The position numbers and the translations under genes were made by a program. A stretch of 14,819 nucleotides of DNA, taken from positions 1 to 14,819 of the forward strand of contig JBGTKH010000691.1 of the NCBI GenBank assembly GCA_041744735.1, written 5' to 3'. Under the pieces are notes generated by a model. It searched no databases, had not been told where the DNA came from, and saw only the letters and a program-made list of their open reading frames with translations. Shown here piece after piece: positions 1 through 6,582 of this stretch. Position 1 is the stretch's first letter. The number at the start of each line of letters is the position of its first letter. The DNA comes from JBGTKH01 sp041744735. Its GTDB lineage: Bacteria; Planctomycetota; Planctomycetia; Pirellulales; Pirellulaceae.

Positions 1-839
1 GGATCGCTCTGCCCACGGCCGGCAACGCGGGCGGTGCGGCGGCGGCCTATGCGGCTCGCGCGGGGATCGAAGCGTTCGTGTTCATGCCCGAAGACACGCC
101 GGCCATCAATCAATACGAATGTCTGCTGGCCGGGGCGAAGACGTTTCTGGTCAACGGCCTGATCACCGACTGCGGCCGCATCGTGCGCGACGGGAGAGAA
201 CGGATGGGGTGGTTCGATCTCTCGACGCTGAAGGAGCCGTACCGCATCGAGGGGAAGAAGACGATGGGGTTGGAACTGGCCGAGCAATTCGATTGGCGGC
301 TGCCCGACGTGATCCTCTATCCGACCGGCGGCGGCACGGGACTGATCGGCATGTGGAAGGCGTTCAACGAACTAGCCCAGATCGGCTGGCTGGCCGACGA
401 CCGCCGGCCGCGAATGGTGTCGGTGCAATCCGAAGGCTGTTGCCCGATCGTGCGGGCGTTTGATAAGGGCGAACGCTTTGCCGAGCCGTTCCCGAACGCC
501 GCCACGCTGGCCAGCGGCATCCGCGTGCCGGCCGCCGTGGGCGACTTCATGATCCTAGACGCGGTGCGCGAAAGCGGCGGCCGCGCCTTGGCCGTTGAAG
601 AAAGCCGCCTGCGCGAGTGGATGACGCTGGCCACCAGCAGCGAAGGCATCCCCATCTGCCCCGAAACGGCCGCCTGCATCGGAGCTCTCGAACAACTGGT
701 CGGCGAAGGCTGGATCGGCAATGACGAGCGCGTCGTCGTCTTCAACACCGGCGCCGCGCAGAAGTACGTCGAAGCCATCCGTGCGCCGCTACCAAAACTG
801 AACGTGCACAAGCCGATCGATTGGGATGCGCTAACGTAG
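1..839 (+). CDS. thrC: Threonine synthase-like PLP enzyme, 5' end outside the window
   Basis: Open from the left edge (first whole codon at 3) to TAG at 837-839, giving 278 residues. The N-terminus, including the PLP-binding lysine segment, lies outside the window. Visible signatures of fold-type II PLP enzymes are TAGNAGG near residues 5-11, which should contact cofactor and substrate, and the glycine-rich PLP-phosphate loop PTGGGTG encoded at 321-341. The stretch VFMPEDTP followed by the GLITDCG region resembles threonine synthases, which convert O-phosphohomoserine to threonine in the cytoplasm. A GTG at 78 is not the true start because homology continues upstream of it. Related enzymes such as threonine dehydratase or cysteine synthase share the fold, so the exact substrate is inferred from overall resemblance only. 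The next plus-strand gene is unrelated. Confidence 0.8.
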   Translation, partial: IALPTAGNAGGAAAAYAARAGIEAFVFMPEDTPAINQYECLLAGAKTFLVNGLITDCGRIVRDGRERMGWFDLSTLKEPYRIEGKKTMGLELAEQFDWRLPDVILYPTGGGTGLIGMWKAFNELAQIGWLADDRRPRMVSVQSEGCCPIVRAFDKGERFAEPFPNAATLASGIRVPAAVGDFMILDAVRESGGRALAVEESRLREWMTLATSSEGIPICPETAACIGALEQLVGEGWIGNDERVVVFNTGAAQKYVEAIRAPLPKLNVHKPIDWDALT

Positions 840-900
840 CCTGACTCTCCGAGTCGGGTCAGGCGATACGCGATGAATCGCCCGACAAGGCAGTCGCCTT
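840..900. repeat. Cluster of three small palindromes after thrC
   Basis: Three adjacent dyads start one base after the thrC stop: CCTGAC/GTCAGG (840-845 and 858-863), GGCGAT/ATCGCC (862-867 and 877-882) and AAGGC/GCCTT (887-891 and 896-900). The transcript could fold into consecutive hairpins. No T-tract follows, so this is not a canonical intrinsic terminator. It looks like an interspersed palindromic repeat. A role in 3'-end formation of the thrC mRNA is possible but unproven. Confidence 0.5.
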
Positions 901-1008
901 GCTGATCGCCGAGTCTTTCTTTCCAAGTGGCGCCTTACGAGTTAGGATGAAGGCCACGATCGTGCATTACCCGACCCGCGTTCGGGAGTCCGATTCCGCG
1001 GGTAGAAC

Positions 1009-1016
1009 GAAGAGGA
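1009..1016 (+). promoter_or_regulatory. Shine-Dalgarno site that sets the Uma2 gene start
   Basis: GAAGAGGA ends five bases before ATG 1022. This supports starting the Uma2 gene at 1022 rather than at the far-upstream in-frame codon at 899, whose extra 41 residues do not look like the family. Confidence 0.55.
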
Positions 1017-1021
1017 CAACG

Positions 1022-1705
1022 ATGGCTTCGTGTGTTGTTTTTGAAGAACGCGTGGAAGTTCCGCTGGACATTGCGTCGCTGGCCGAGTTTCGCCGGTGGA
1101 GTCTGTCCGCTTTTTTTCCACAGACTGGCCGCATCGACTATCTGGCTGGCCGCATCGAGGTGGATATGTCGCCGGAAGAACTCTACACACACGGCACTCT
1201 GAAGGCCGAGGTGGCCGCGGTGCTGCAACGGCTGGTGAACGGCAGCGATCTGGGCGAGTTGTTTGTCGATCGGACTCGCGTGGTGAATGTCGCTGCGGAT
1301 CTGTCAGTAGAGCCCGACGTAGTGTTTGCGTCTTGGGACGCGCTACAATCCGGCAAAGTGCGGTCGGTTCCCAAGGCGGGTGACGGTAAAGAACGATACA
1401 TGGAACTCGAAGGCAGCCCCGACTTGGTCGTCGAAATCGTCAGCGACAGTTCTGTGGGCAAGGACACGAAGCGACTGCCGAAACTGTGTTTTCGAGCCGG
1501 TGTCATCGAGTATTGGCTGATCGACGCGAGGAAGCAGGAGTTGCAATTTACCATCCACCACCGTGGTGCCCGGAAGTTCAAACCGGTTGCTGTTTCGCGC
1601 GGCGGTCCACAACGTTCGGCAGTCTTCGACAAACGTTTTCGCTTGGAACGCCGCAAGAACCGCATGAACCACTGGCGATATGATCTATTTCCCGTCACAA
1701 AGTAA
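1022..1705 (+). CDS. Uma2-family putative restriction-like endonuclease (DUF820)
   Basis: A protein of 227 residues, the usual length for the Uma2 family. These are PD-(D/E)XK-fold proteins, highly multiplied in cyanobacteria and planctomycetes, and mostly of unknown function. Visible motifs are the N-terminal YLAGRIEVDMSP strand-turn (about residues 40-51), PDVVF with D99, LVVEIVSDSS with E138, and the D148/K154 segment leading into GVIEYWLID (160-168). This matches the conserved acidic and lysine core of the fold. The open frame extends upstream to 899, but ATG 1022 has a good ribosome-binding site and fits family alignments. It appears to stand alone between thrC and a remnant ORF. The family is clear; nuclease activity is inferred from the fold. 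Confidence 0.85.
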   Translation: MASCVVFEERVEVPLDIASLAEFRRWSLSAFFPQTGRIDYLAGRIEVDMSPEELYTHGTLKAEVAAVLQRLVNGSDLGELFVDRTRVVNVAADLSVEPDVVFASWDALQSGKVRSVPKAGDGKERYMELEGSPDLVVEIVSDSSVGKDTKRLPKLCFRAGVIEYWLIDARKQELQFTIHHRGARKFKPVAVSRGGPQRSAVFDKRFRLERRKNRMNHWRYDLFPVTK

Positions 1706-1764
1706 CGAAGTGGCTGATCCAGTTTGGCGAGGCTGCCAGGGGTTTCGCTTCGGTATACGCTTTC

Positions 1765-1995
1765 TTGCCTCTGGCATTTGCGGCCCTGCTGCCGCTCCGC
1801 GTGTTGCGGGGATGGCGCGTTGACTGGCAAGAGTATGCCATGACGGCCTTCAAGCCAGGCCAGTTCAGCCTGCGGCAGCTATTGGCTTGGACCGCGTCGA
1901 TCGCGATACCGTTAGGCGTTCTTCAAACGCTTCTGGGTAACGTTCTAGTTGTGGAGAGTGTTGGCCTGCGGCTTTCGGCGCCGCATCACGCTTAG
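1765..1995 (+). CDS. Short hypothetical membrane protein, probably a gene remnant
   Basis: Reads 76 residues from TTG 1765, or 51 from ATG 1840, to TAG 1995. The frame is open further upstream to 1684, overlapping the end of the Uma2 gene. Two hydrophobic stretches are visible: a leucine/alanine-rich one at the start (LPLAFAALLPL) and WTASIAIPLGVLQTLLG after FSLRQLLA. The phrase FSLRQLL before a transmembrane helix resembles the opening of many small planctomycete membrane proteins. The tail after that helix is not hydrophobic and runs into the repeat at 2002. No convincing ribosome-binding site or normal C-terminus is visible, so a truncated remnant is more likely than an intact gene. No function can be assigned. 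Confidence 0.3.
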   Translation: MPLAFAALLPLRVLRGWRVDWQEYAMTAFKPGQFSLRQLLAWTASIAIPLGVLQTLLGNVLVVESVGLRLSAPHHA

Positions 1996-2001
1996 TAACC
2001 G

Positions 2002-2136
2002 AAAAAAAATAACTTGATGAATTGGAAAAGTAGCGGCAGGGCGCAAGCCCTCCGGTTTGCGCCACCGGACCGCTTGCACCGGACGGCTTGCACCGGACGG
2101 CTTGCGCCGTTCCGCTAATTCGACAAGTTATTTTTT
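2002..2136. repeat. Composite inverted repeat between convergent genes, possible bidirectional terminator
   Basis: Outer arms AAAAAATAACTTG (2004-2016) and CAAGTTATTTTTT (2124-2136) are perfect complements. Partial pairing continues inward, with AATT and AGCGG pairing to CCGCT and AATT. Inside lie a GC-rich hairpin, GGCGCAA/TTGCGCC (2040-2046 and 2057-2063), and three 14-bp tandem units of the form CACCGGACGGCTTG (2063-2104, the first with one change). The right end is nine bases past the last secretion gene. Each strand ends the stem in a run of T. The convergent context suggests transcript termination in both directions, but the large loop means it is not a textbook terminator. Confidence 0.6.
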
Positions 2137-2145
2137 CGCGGATCC

Positions 2146-3309
2146 TTATTCCACGGGCTCGTCCACCAGCCGCTGCATCGAACGCAGGTTTTTGCCGACG
2201 TCCAGACGCCACTGTTGTTCGTCTTGTTTCAGCACGACGTGATCCGCGCCGATGCGGACGATCGAGGCGTTGATGCCGGCTAACGAAAAAGGTTTGCCTT
2301 CTGCGACAACAACGCGCTGATTGTTCAGGCGGTCGAAGAGCAGCGCCTTGCGGTCGTCGCCGCGCGAGATGGTGCCGGTCAGATAAGCGAATTGAGCCGG
2401 ATCAAGCGGCGGTGGCTGATCGTTTTCGGCAACGGCCGGTGCGGGCGGCGGAACGACCTTCGGCGCCGGGATCGCAAACGGGTTGCGGGCAGCGACGAGC
2501 CAGCGATAGGCGTCGAGCGAGGTCTGTTGTGCGGCGGTGTTGATCGGCACGATTTCCAGCGTCTGACCGGCCTCGTGCGCTGCCGATTGTGAAGCTTCTG
2601 CGCCACGCTCAACGGTCCATTGATTACCCGCGACCGCAGTTACCGAGAGATACTCGTCGCCAACCCGCACTAAAAAATCGGCGTTGGCCGGCAACTTAAG
2701 TGGCTCGGATACGATCAAGGTGTTGCCATCGACGGTCAGTGGCTGAGCCAGCGTCGTCTGCGCAAACAATCGGCTGCGCGGCGCGGCGTCGGCCAGCGCC
2801 AGCCCTTCGGCGGTGAGCGTAATTCTCAGCGGCGGATTCCCTTGATTCTTCTTGCTCTGCAAATCCAGGCTCGTCACGCGGTGCAGCAGATCGGTGCGAT
2901 AGAAGCGATACAAGAACAGCGACACTTGATCGAGTGTTGCTTCGGCGGTGACCGAGACTTCGACGGCGGTGAACGCGTCGTCTCGCTGCGTGCGCCGCTG
3001 CGGCGTGACCTTTAGCGCGGAGAACCCGGCGCTTTGAGCCGCGTCGGTCAGCCACCCTTGATACAAACGCTGAGCCACCAGCGGATCGGGCGGCAAACTG
3101 CGCGACTGCCAGTCGGCCAATTGCCGCTCGCTGCGTGCCAACACGATCTGATCGGTTTGCTTGAGCGCGATTGACTGATCGAGGCTATCGAGTTCCGCAT
3201 GGCGAATGTCGATCGGCTCGAAGATCACCCGCGACAGCAGCGGGCCACCTTGCCAAATCACGATGGCCGCCACCAAGAACGCTGCCAGGAGTTTTTCACG
3301 TCGCTGCAT
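2146..3309 (-). CDS. gspM: GspM/PilO-like platform protein with a C-terminal GspC/PilP-like domain
   Basis: A protein of 387 residues, about twice the usual GspM length. Residues 6-28 form one transmembrane helix near the N-terminus. Residues about 30-65 are probably coiled coil, and 80-175 look like the PilO/GspM ferredoxin-like periplasmic domain. Residues about 188-255 form a beta-rich module with GDEYLSVTAV and the pattern VERG..S.S.AH.AG. A proline-rich linker (280-303) then leads to about 307-375, with YLTGTISRGD, LFDRLN and a DHVVLKQDE-type ending, as in the GspC homology region or PilP. It should sit in the inner membrane, binding GspL and possibly reaching toward the secretin. It starts 27 bases after the gspL stop and is the last gene of the operon. 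Operon position and architecture support GspM; the GspC-like part is inferred from pattern alone. Confidence 0.75.
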   Translation of the reverse strand: MQRREKLLAAFLVAAIVIWQGGPLLSRVIFEPIDIRHAELDSLDQSIALKQTDQIVLARSERQLADWQSRSLPPDPLVAQRLYQGWLTDAAQSAGFSALKVTPQRRTQRDDAFTAVEVSVTAEATLDQVSLFLYRFYRTDLLHRVTSLDLQSKKNQGNPPLRITLTAEGLALADAAPRSRLFAQTTLAQPLTVDGNTLIVSEPLKLPANADFLVRVGDEYLSVTAVAGNQWTVERGAEASQSAAHEAGQTLEIVPINTAAQQTSLDAYRWLVAARNPFAIPAPKVVPPPAPAVAENDQPPPLDPAQFAYLTGTISRGDDRKALLFDRLNNQRVVVAEGKPFSLAGINASIVRIGADHVVLKQDEQQWRLDVGKNLRSMQRLVDEPVE

Positions 3310-3336
3310 GTTGTGTCTCGTGCCGCCAAACGCAAT

Positions 3337-4836
3337 TCACTGCTTCGTCATTGCCGCTGACCGAGCCGGACCTTGTACGCTGCGCCGCGGTACAACGTCG
3401 GCATCCAGTTCAAAATGAAACGGATACTCGCCGAAACTTTGGCTTTGAATCTCGTTGGGCTGCACGCGAAAGCCTTGCTGATCGGCCAGTTGTTGATTCA
3501 GCCTCTCGACGTCCGCACGCTCGCGGGCGAAGCCGTCGGCTTGCACGCCGGCCGCGGCATCGCCCTGCCCGGAAGTGAACCGCCAATTCTGCAAATACAT
3601 GCGGTCGGCGTCGGGCATCGCGCCGATCACGGCTTGCATTTGCGGCAGCCAGTTTACATTCCGTTTTTGCCACTCGCCAAGTGCTTCCGCGGATTGCAGA
3701 GTCGGCTGTCCCTGTTTCAGCAGTAGTTCCAGTTGTTGGTCCTCAAGTTGTTTGCGCGTGATCTGTTCGTCCAGCGATTGCAATTGAAGCCACACACCAA
3801 CGCTGCCGGCGGCAGTCATCAGCAACACCGCCGCGGCGATTGTAACAAGTTGCATGCTCCGCCAATTGCGACGCGCGATTGCTTGGCGCGGATGCAGGAA
3901 GTCAATGCGTTCTCGCACCACCGCGCCACTGCGGGCCAGCAACATGCCGAGCGGTGCGACAAACAGCGCCGCGTTGCCACCGATGTCGTCGGCCTTTGAT
4001 GTGATCGGTAAGTCCTCGACTGAATCAAGCGTATGTACATCGCAACCGAGCCGACTCTTTAACGACTCGACAAGTTTACTTTGCCCGTCGCCGATGCCCA
4101 TCAGCCAAACGCGCGCGACGACGGCGGATGTTAGCGACGGCTCCATCGCCACCAATGCGCGATTGATTGCTCCTAACAGGTTGCGATGTTGCGGTTCGTC
4201 GTCGCTGGTAAATCGGGCAGCGTGCGAAAAGACTAAGTGGTGGTCCTGTATGAGTGAGATCTCAACCCGCGGTCCGCTGCAGGCAACGACTAGGCTCGTC
4301 TCACTTGGTTCATGCCCGCGCCGCTGTTCGGCGCGAGCGATCAATTCCAATGTGGCAGCCGGCGTGATCTCGACGGCCACAAGTTCCAGGCCGGCCGACT
4401 GCATCACCGATTGCAATTGATCGACCAACTGTTTGGCCACCGTCACGATGAGCACAGCCCGCCCTTCGGCCGTCGGCTGCCGCGGCACCGGGACGTAATC
4501 GAGCAGCATTTGATCTAGCGGCAGCGTCGATTTCGCTCCCGCTTGATACCGCACGATTCCAGGCAGCATCTCGTCGGACGCTTGCGGGAGTTCGAGGCGT
4601 CGCACCACGACGTCTTCGCGCGGCAGCGCGACGAGCACTTGCTTGCCTTTGACGCCGAGTCGATCTAGTTGCGCCTTCAGCCACTCGCCCGCCGGCTGCG
4701 GCTGCTCGACGGGATCGATGTCGTCAGGCCACGCCAGCACAAAGCTGCGATGGACCGCAACGCCGGTGCCACTCACCTGCGCGTCCAGCCCGATCACCTG
4801 CTGTTTGCCCCATTCGATCGCGAGATAATTGGGCAT
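3337..4836 (-). CDS. gspL: GspL: fused PilM-like and PilN-like inner-membrane platform protein
   Basis: A protein of 499 residues from ATG 4836 (MPNYLAIEWG). Residues 1 to about 315 resemble the actin-like PilM/GspL cytoplasmic domain: YLAIEWG at the first strand, LVALPREDVVVRRLELP, LDYVP, and a C-terminal nucleotide-fold half around residues 180-300. One transmembrane helix spans about 328-350. The periplasmic remainder (350-499) begins with a helical, glutamine-rich stretch and resembles PilN/GspL. The protein should bind the GspE ATPase in the cytoplasm and GspM in the periplasm. The frame stays open upstream to an ATG at 4908, but those 24 residues (MYHFALHDFA...) are a translation of the adjacent inverted repeat, so I prefer 4836. 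Its stop lies 27 bases before gspM. Confidence 0.85.
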   Translation of the reverse strand: MPNYLAIEWGKQQVIGLDAQVSGTGVAVHRSFVLAWPDDIDPVEQPQPAGEWLKAQLDRLGVKGKQVLVALPREDVVVRRLELPQASDEMLPGIVRYQAGAKSTLPLDQMLLDYVPVPRQPTAEGRAVLIVTVAKQLVDQLQSVMQSAGLELVAVEITPAATLELIARAEQRRGHEPSETSLVVACSGPRVEISLIQDHHLVFSHAARFTSDDEPQHRNLLGAINRALVAMEPSLTSAVVARVWLMGIGDGQSKLVESLKSRLGCDVHTLDSVEDLPITSKADDIGGNAALFVAPLGMLLARSGAVVRERIDFLHPRQAIARRNWRSMQLVTIAAAVLLMTAAGSVGVWLQLQSLDEQITRKQLEDQQLELLLKQGQPTLQSAEALGEWQKRNVNWLPQMQAVIGAMPDADRMYLQNWRFTSGQGDAAAGVQADGFARERADVERLNQQLADQQGFRVQPNEIQSQSFGEYPFHFELDADVVPRRSVQGPARSAAMTKQ

Positions 4837-4879
4837 GCGATTGCCTTGTTGGTTGTGGCCGAGTCGATGTAGAGGGTTT

Positions 4880-4942
4880 GCAAAATCATGGAGGGCAAAA
4901 TGATACATGCCCTCGACATGATTTTGCCCTCCATCATTTTGC
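4880..4942. repeat. GGAGGGCAAAAT inverted repeat between gspK and gspL
   Basis: Two 25-base arms (4880-4904 and 4918-4942) are complementary at 23 of 25 positions, with a 13-base loop. Each arm also contains a near-direct repeat (GCAAAATCAT and GCAAAATGAT). It fills about half of the 120-base gap between gspK and gspL, the largest gap in the downstream half of the operon. A long hairpin here could lower read-through or stabilise one side of the message. It looks like an interspersed element and supplies a spurious upstream ATG for gspL. Confidence 0.75.
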
Positions 4943-4956
4943 TTACGGTTTTCAGT

Positions 4957-6582
4957 TTATTGGGTCAGTAGGCCCGACGTTAAGTCATACCCTCGCCCCA
5001 GTTCCGAAAGATCGCGCAGCAGCACGAGCTTCGGCGGCTGCGCGGTGGCGTCGATGACCGCTTCCAGGCGCGTGACCGGGCCGCCGGAATCAAAATATCC
5101 CACAGACTGGATGCGGTGCACATCGCCGCGGCCGGTAATGTATCGGTCGAATTGCCGCATCAGGTCCAGGTCCACCAACCCTTCTGTCAACAGCCACGCG
5201 GTGGTCGATTGATTGGCCAGGCCCGTGAGCGACGGTGCGCCGGTGGACAGCGTCGGCTGCCGCGCGACAATCATGTCGGCCAATGGCTCAGTCATCCCGG
5301 GAATGCCCAACAGCACCTCGCGCGGCGCTTTGTTGATGTTCACGCGGCCAGCAACATAATCCTCGGCGTGCGGACTGAGCACGTCGAGCATTTTAGGCAG
5401 GAACCGCCGCAGTTTATCCGGTTCGCTCGACCATGGGCTCGTCATCACCGTACCGGCTTGACTGCGGGTTAGAGCCACCTGCGCGTCGATCAAATCGTAT
5501 ACCGAACCGATTCGGCTCTTGCCCGGCGGGCGCTGCGGCACGCCGGCTTGGGCGCCGGCGCCGGAGTTAGGCGTCGCGGCTGACGATGGGCCACTGGCAA
5601 CATCTTCGCCCTCGCGGCGCACTTCGACGATGAACGCCGCTACGTCGTCGCCGAATTCGGCCGACACTTCCTCGAACAACTGGCCCAGCGACGGCTGGTT
5701 CAAATCGATACGCTGGCGGCCGTCGGCACGCCGGTTGGCCTCGCGGCTGTAAATTGTCAGATACGCGGCCCAGCCGCGATCGAGCACGCTGTCGGCGTTG
5801 TCCAGCGGCGGGCTGGCGTTGCCGTCGTCTTCGTTGGGATCCAGCAGCCCGTTGCGATTCAGATCTTCGCCGTAAATTGCTTCCGGAGTCACATCGCGCA
5901 CGAGCAACAGTTCGTCGAGCGAATCCAGTCGCCCGTGCTTCGGCCGCCGCGGTGGGTCGAGTTTTTCGTAGTAAGCACTCTCCGCGCCGTACTTGCGCGG
6001 CACGTCGTCTGCGTCGAGCCAATCGAGAATCGCGTCGGCAATCTCGTACGTCATGCCGGGCAGGGACATCAGGATCGCGCGGGAAGCGTCTTCGTCCAAG
6101 AAATTCTCGCGCTGCCAGAGATCAATCATGTTCACGTTCAACTTGCCGGACTCGTCGCTCGTTCCGAAACGGATTGCATGTGCGGCGCGATCGCTTTCGA
6201 GCGGCGCGACGATGCTGAACCGCCCGCGGCCGCGAGCATTTTCCGCCGGCCGCATCAGCACACCGTGGAACAAGTCCGGCCGGTCGTAAAACGACTCAAA
6301 CGGCGTTTCGGTCGTGCGGCCCAGCGTCGCCGCGACGTACTCGATCCCGGAATCGGCAAAAGAGCGAGTTTCCACTTTGCGGCCGAACATCGCCGTCGCT
6401 TCCCGCTCGGAGATCATCGTTTCGCTGAATGTATACGCGCCCAACGCCAGCAACACGACGATCACGAGCACAATCAATAGCACAGCGCCTCGCGCTCTTC
6501 TGTAGGACGGATTGCTAATCCGTCCTCGCAGCGCAACACGGTCGGATTGGCAATCCGTCCTACGGGAGATCATCGATTGCAT
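4957..6582 (-). CDS. gspK: GspK minor pseudopilin, large, with EF-hand loop
   Basis: A protein of 541 residues; GspK proteins are usually nearer 320. A prepilin-type junction lies at G32/A33, followed by a hydrophobic helix (33-50) lacking the glutamate at +5, as is normal for GspK at the pseudopilus tip. Residues 170-205 carry the GspK signature SLPGMTYEIADAILDWLDADD with a following GAESAYY. A perfect EF-hand loop spans D240-E251 (D, N242, N244, G245, D248, E251). A helix-hairpin-helix motif lies at 415-441 (NINKAPREVL, IPGMTEPLA). A low-complexity linker runs about 327-355. The start ATG 6582 directly follows the gspJ stop; ATG 6573 is an alternative. Residues 7-27 are encoded by a dispersed palindrome. 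It should cap the pseudopilus together with GspI and GspJ. Confidence 0.87.
   Translation of the reverse strand: MQSMISRRTDCQSDRVALRGRISNPSYRRARGAVLLIVLVIVVLLALGAYTFSETMISEREATAMFGRKVETRSFADSGIEYVAATLGRTTETPFESFYDRPDLFHGVLMRPAENARGRGRFSIVAPLESDRAAHAIRFGTSDESGKLNVNMIDLWQRENFLDEDASRAILMSLPGMTYEIADAILDWLDADDVPRKYGAESAYYEKLDPPRRPKHGRLDSLDELLLVRDVTPEAIYGEDLNRNGLLDPNEDDGNASPPLDNADSVLDRGWAAYLTIYSREANRRADGRQRIDLNQPSLGQLFEEVSAEFGDDVAAFIVEVRREGEDVASGPSSAATPNSGAGAQAGVPQRPPGKSRIGSVYDLIDAQVALTRSQAGTVMTSPWSSEPDKLRRFLPKMLDVLSPHAEDYVAGRVNINKAPREVLLGIPGMTEPLADMIVARQPTLSTGAPSLTGLANQSTTAWLLTEGLVDLDLMRQFDRYITGRGDVHRIQSVGYFDSGGPVTRLEAVIDATAQPPKLVLLRDLSELGRGYDLTSGLLTQ
6502..6563. repeat. Nested palindrome, copy 1, inside the gspK leader
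   Basis: Arms at 6502-6525 and 6540-6563 match as an inverted repeat with two mismatches in 24. Each arm is itself palindromic (GGACGGATT-GCT-AATCCGTCC in the left arm). Read on the minus strand it encodes RTDCQS, then eight residues, then RISNPSY, in the leader of GspK. The same element occurs at 7495-7550. Confidence 0.85.

Noticed and set aside
317..811. Minus-strand frame of 164 codons inside thrC
   Set aside because: Shadow of a conserved PLP enzyme gene, with no motifs or plausible start context.
899..1021. 41-residue N-terminal extension of the Uma2 protein
   Set aside because: It is low-complexity basic sequence unlike the family, whereas ATG 1022 has a good ribosome-binding site.
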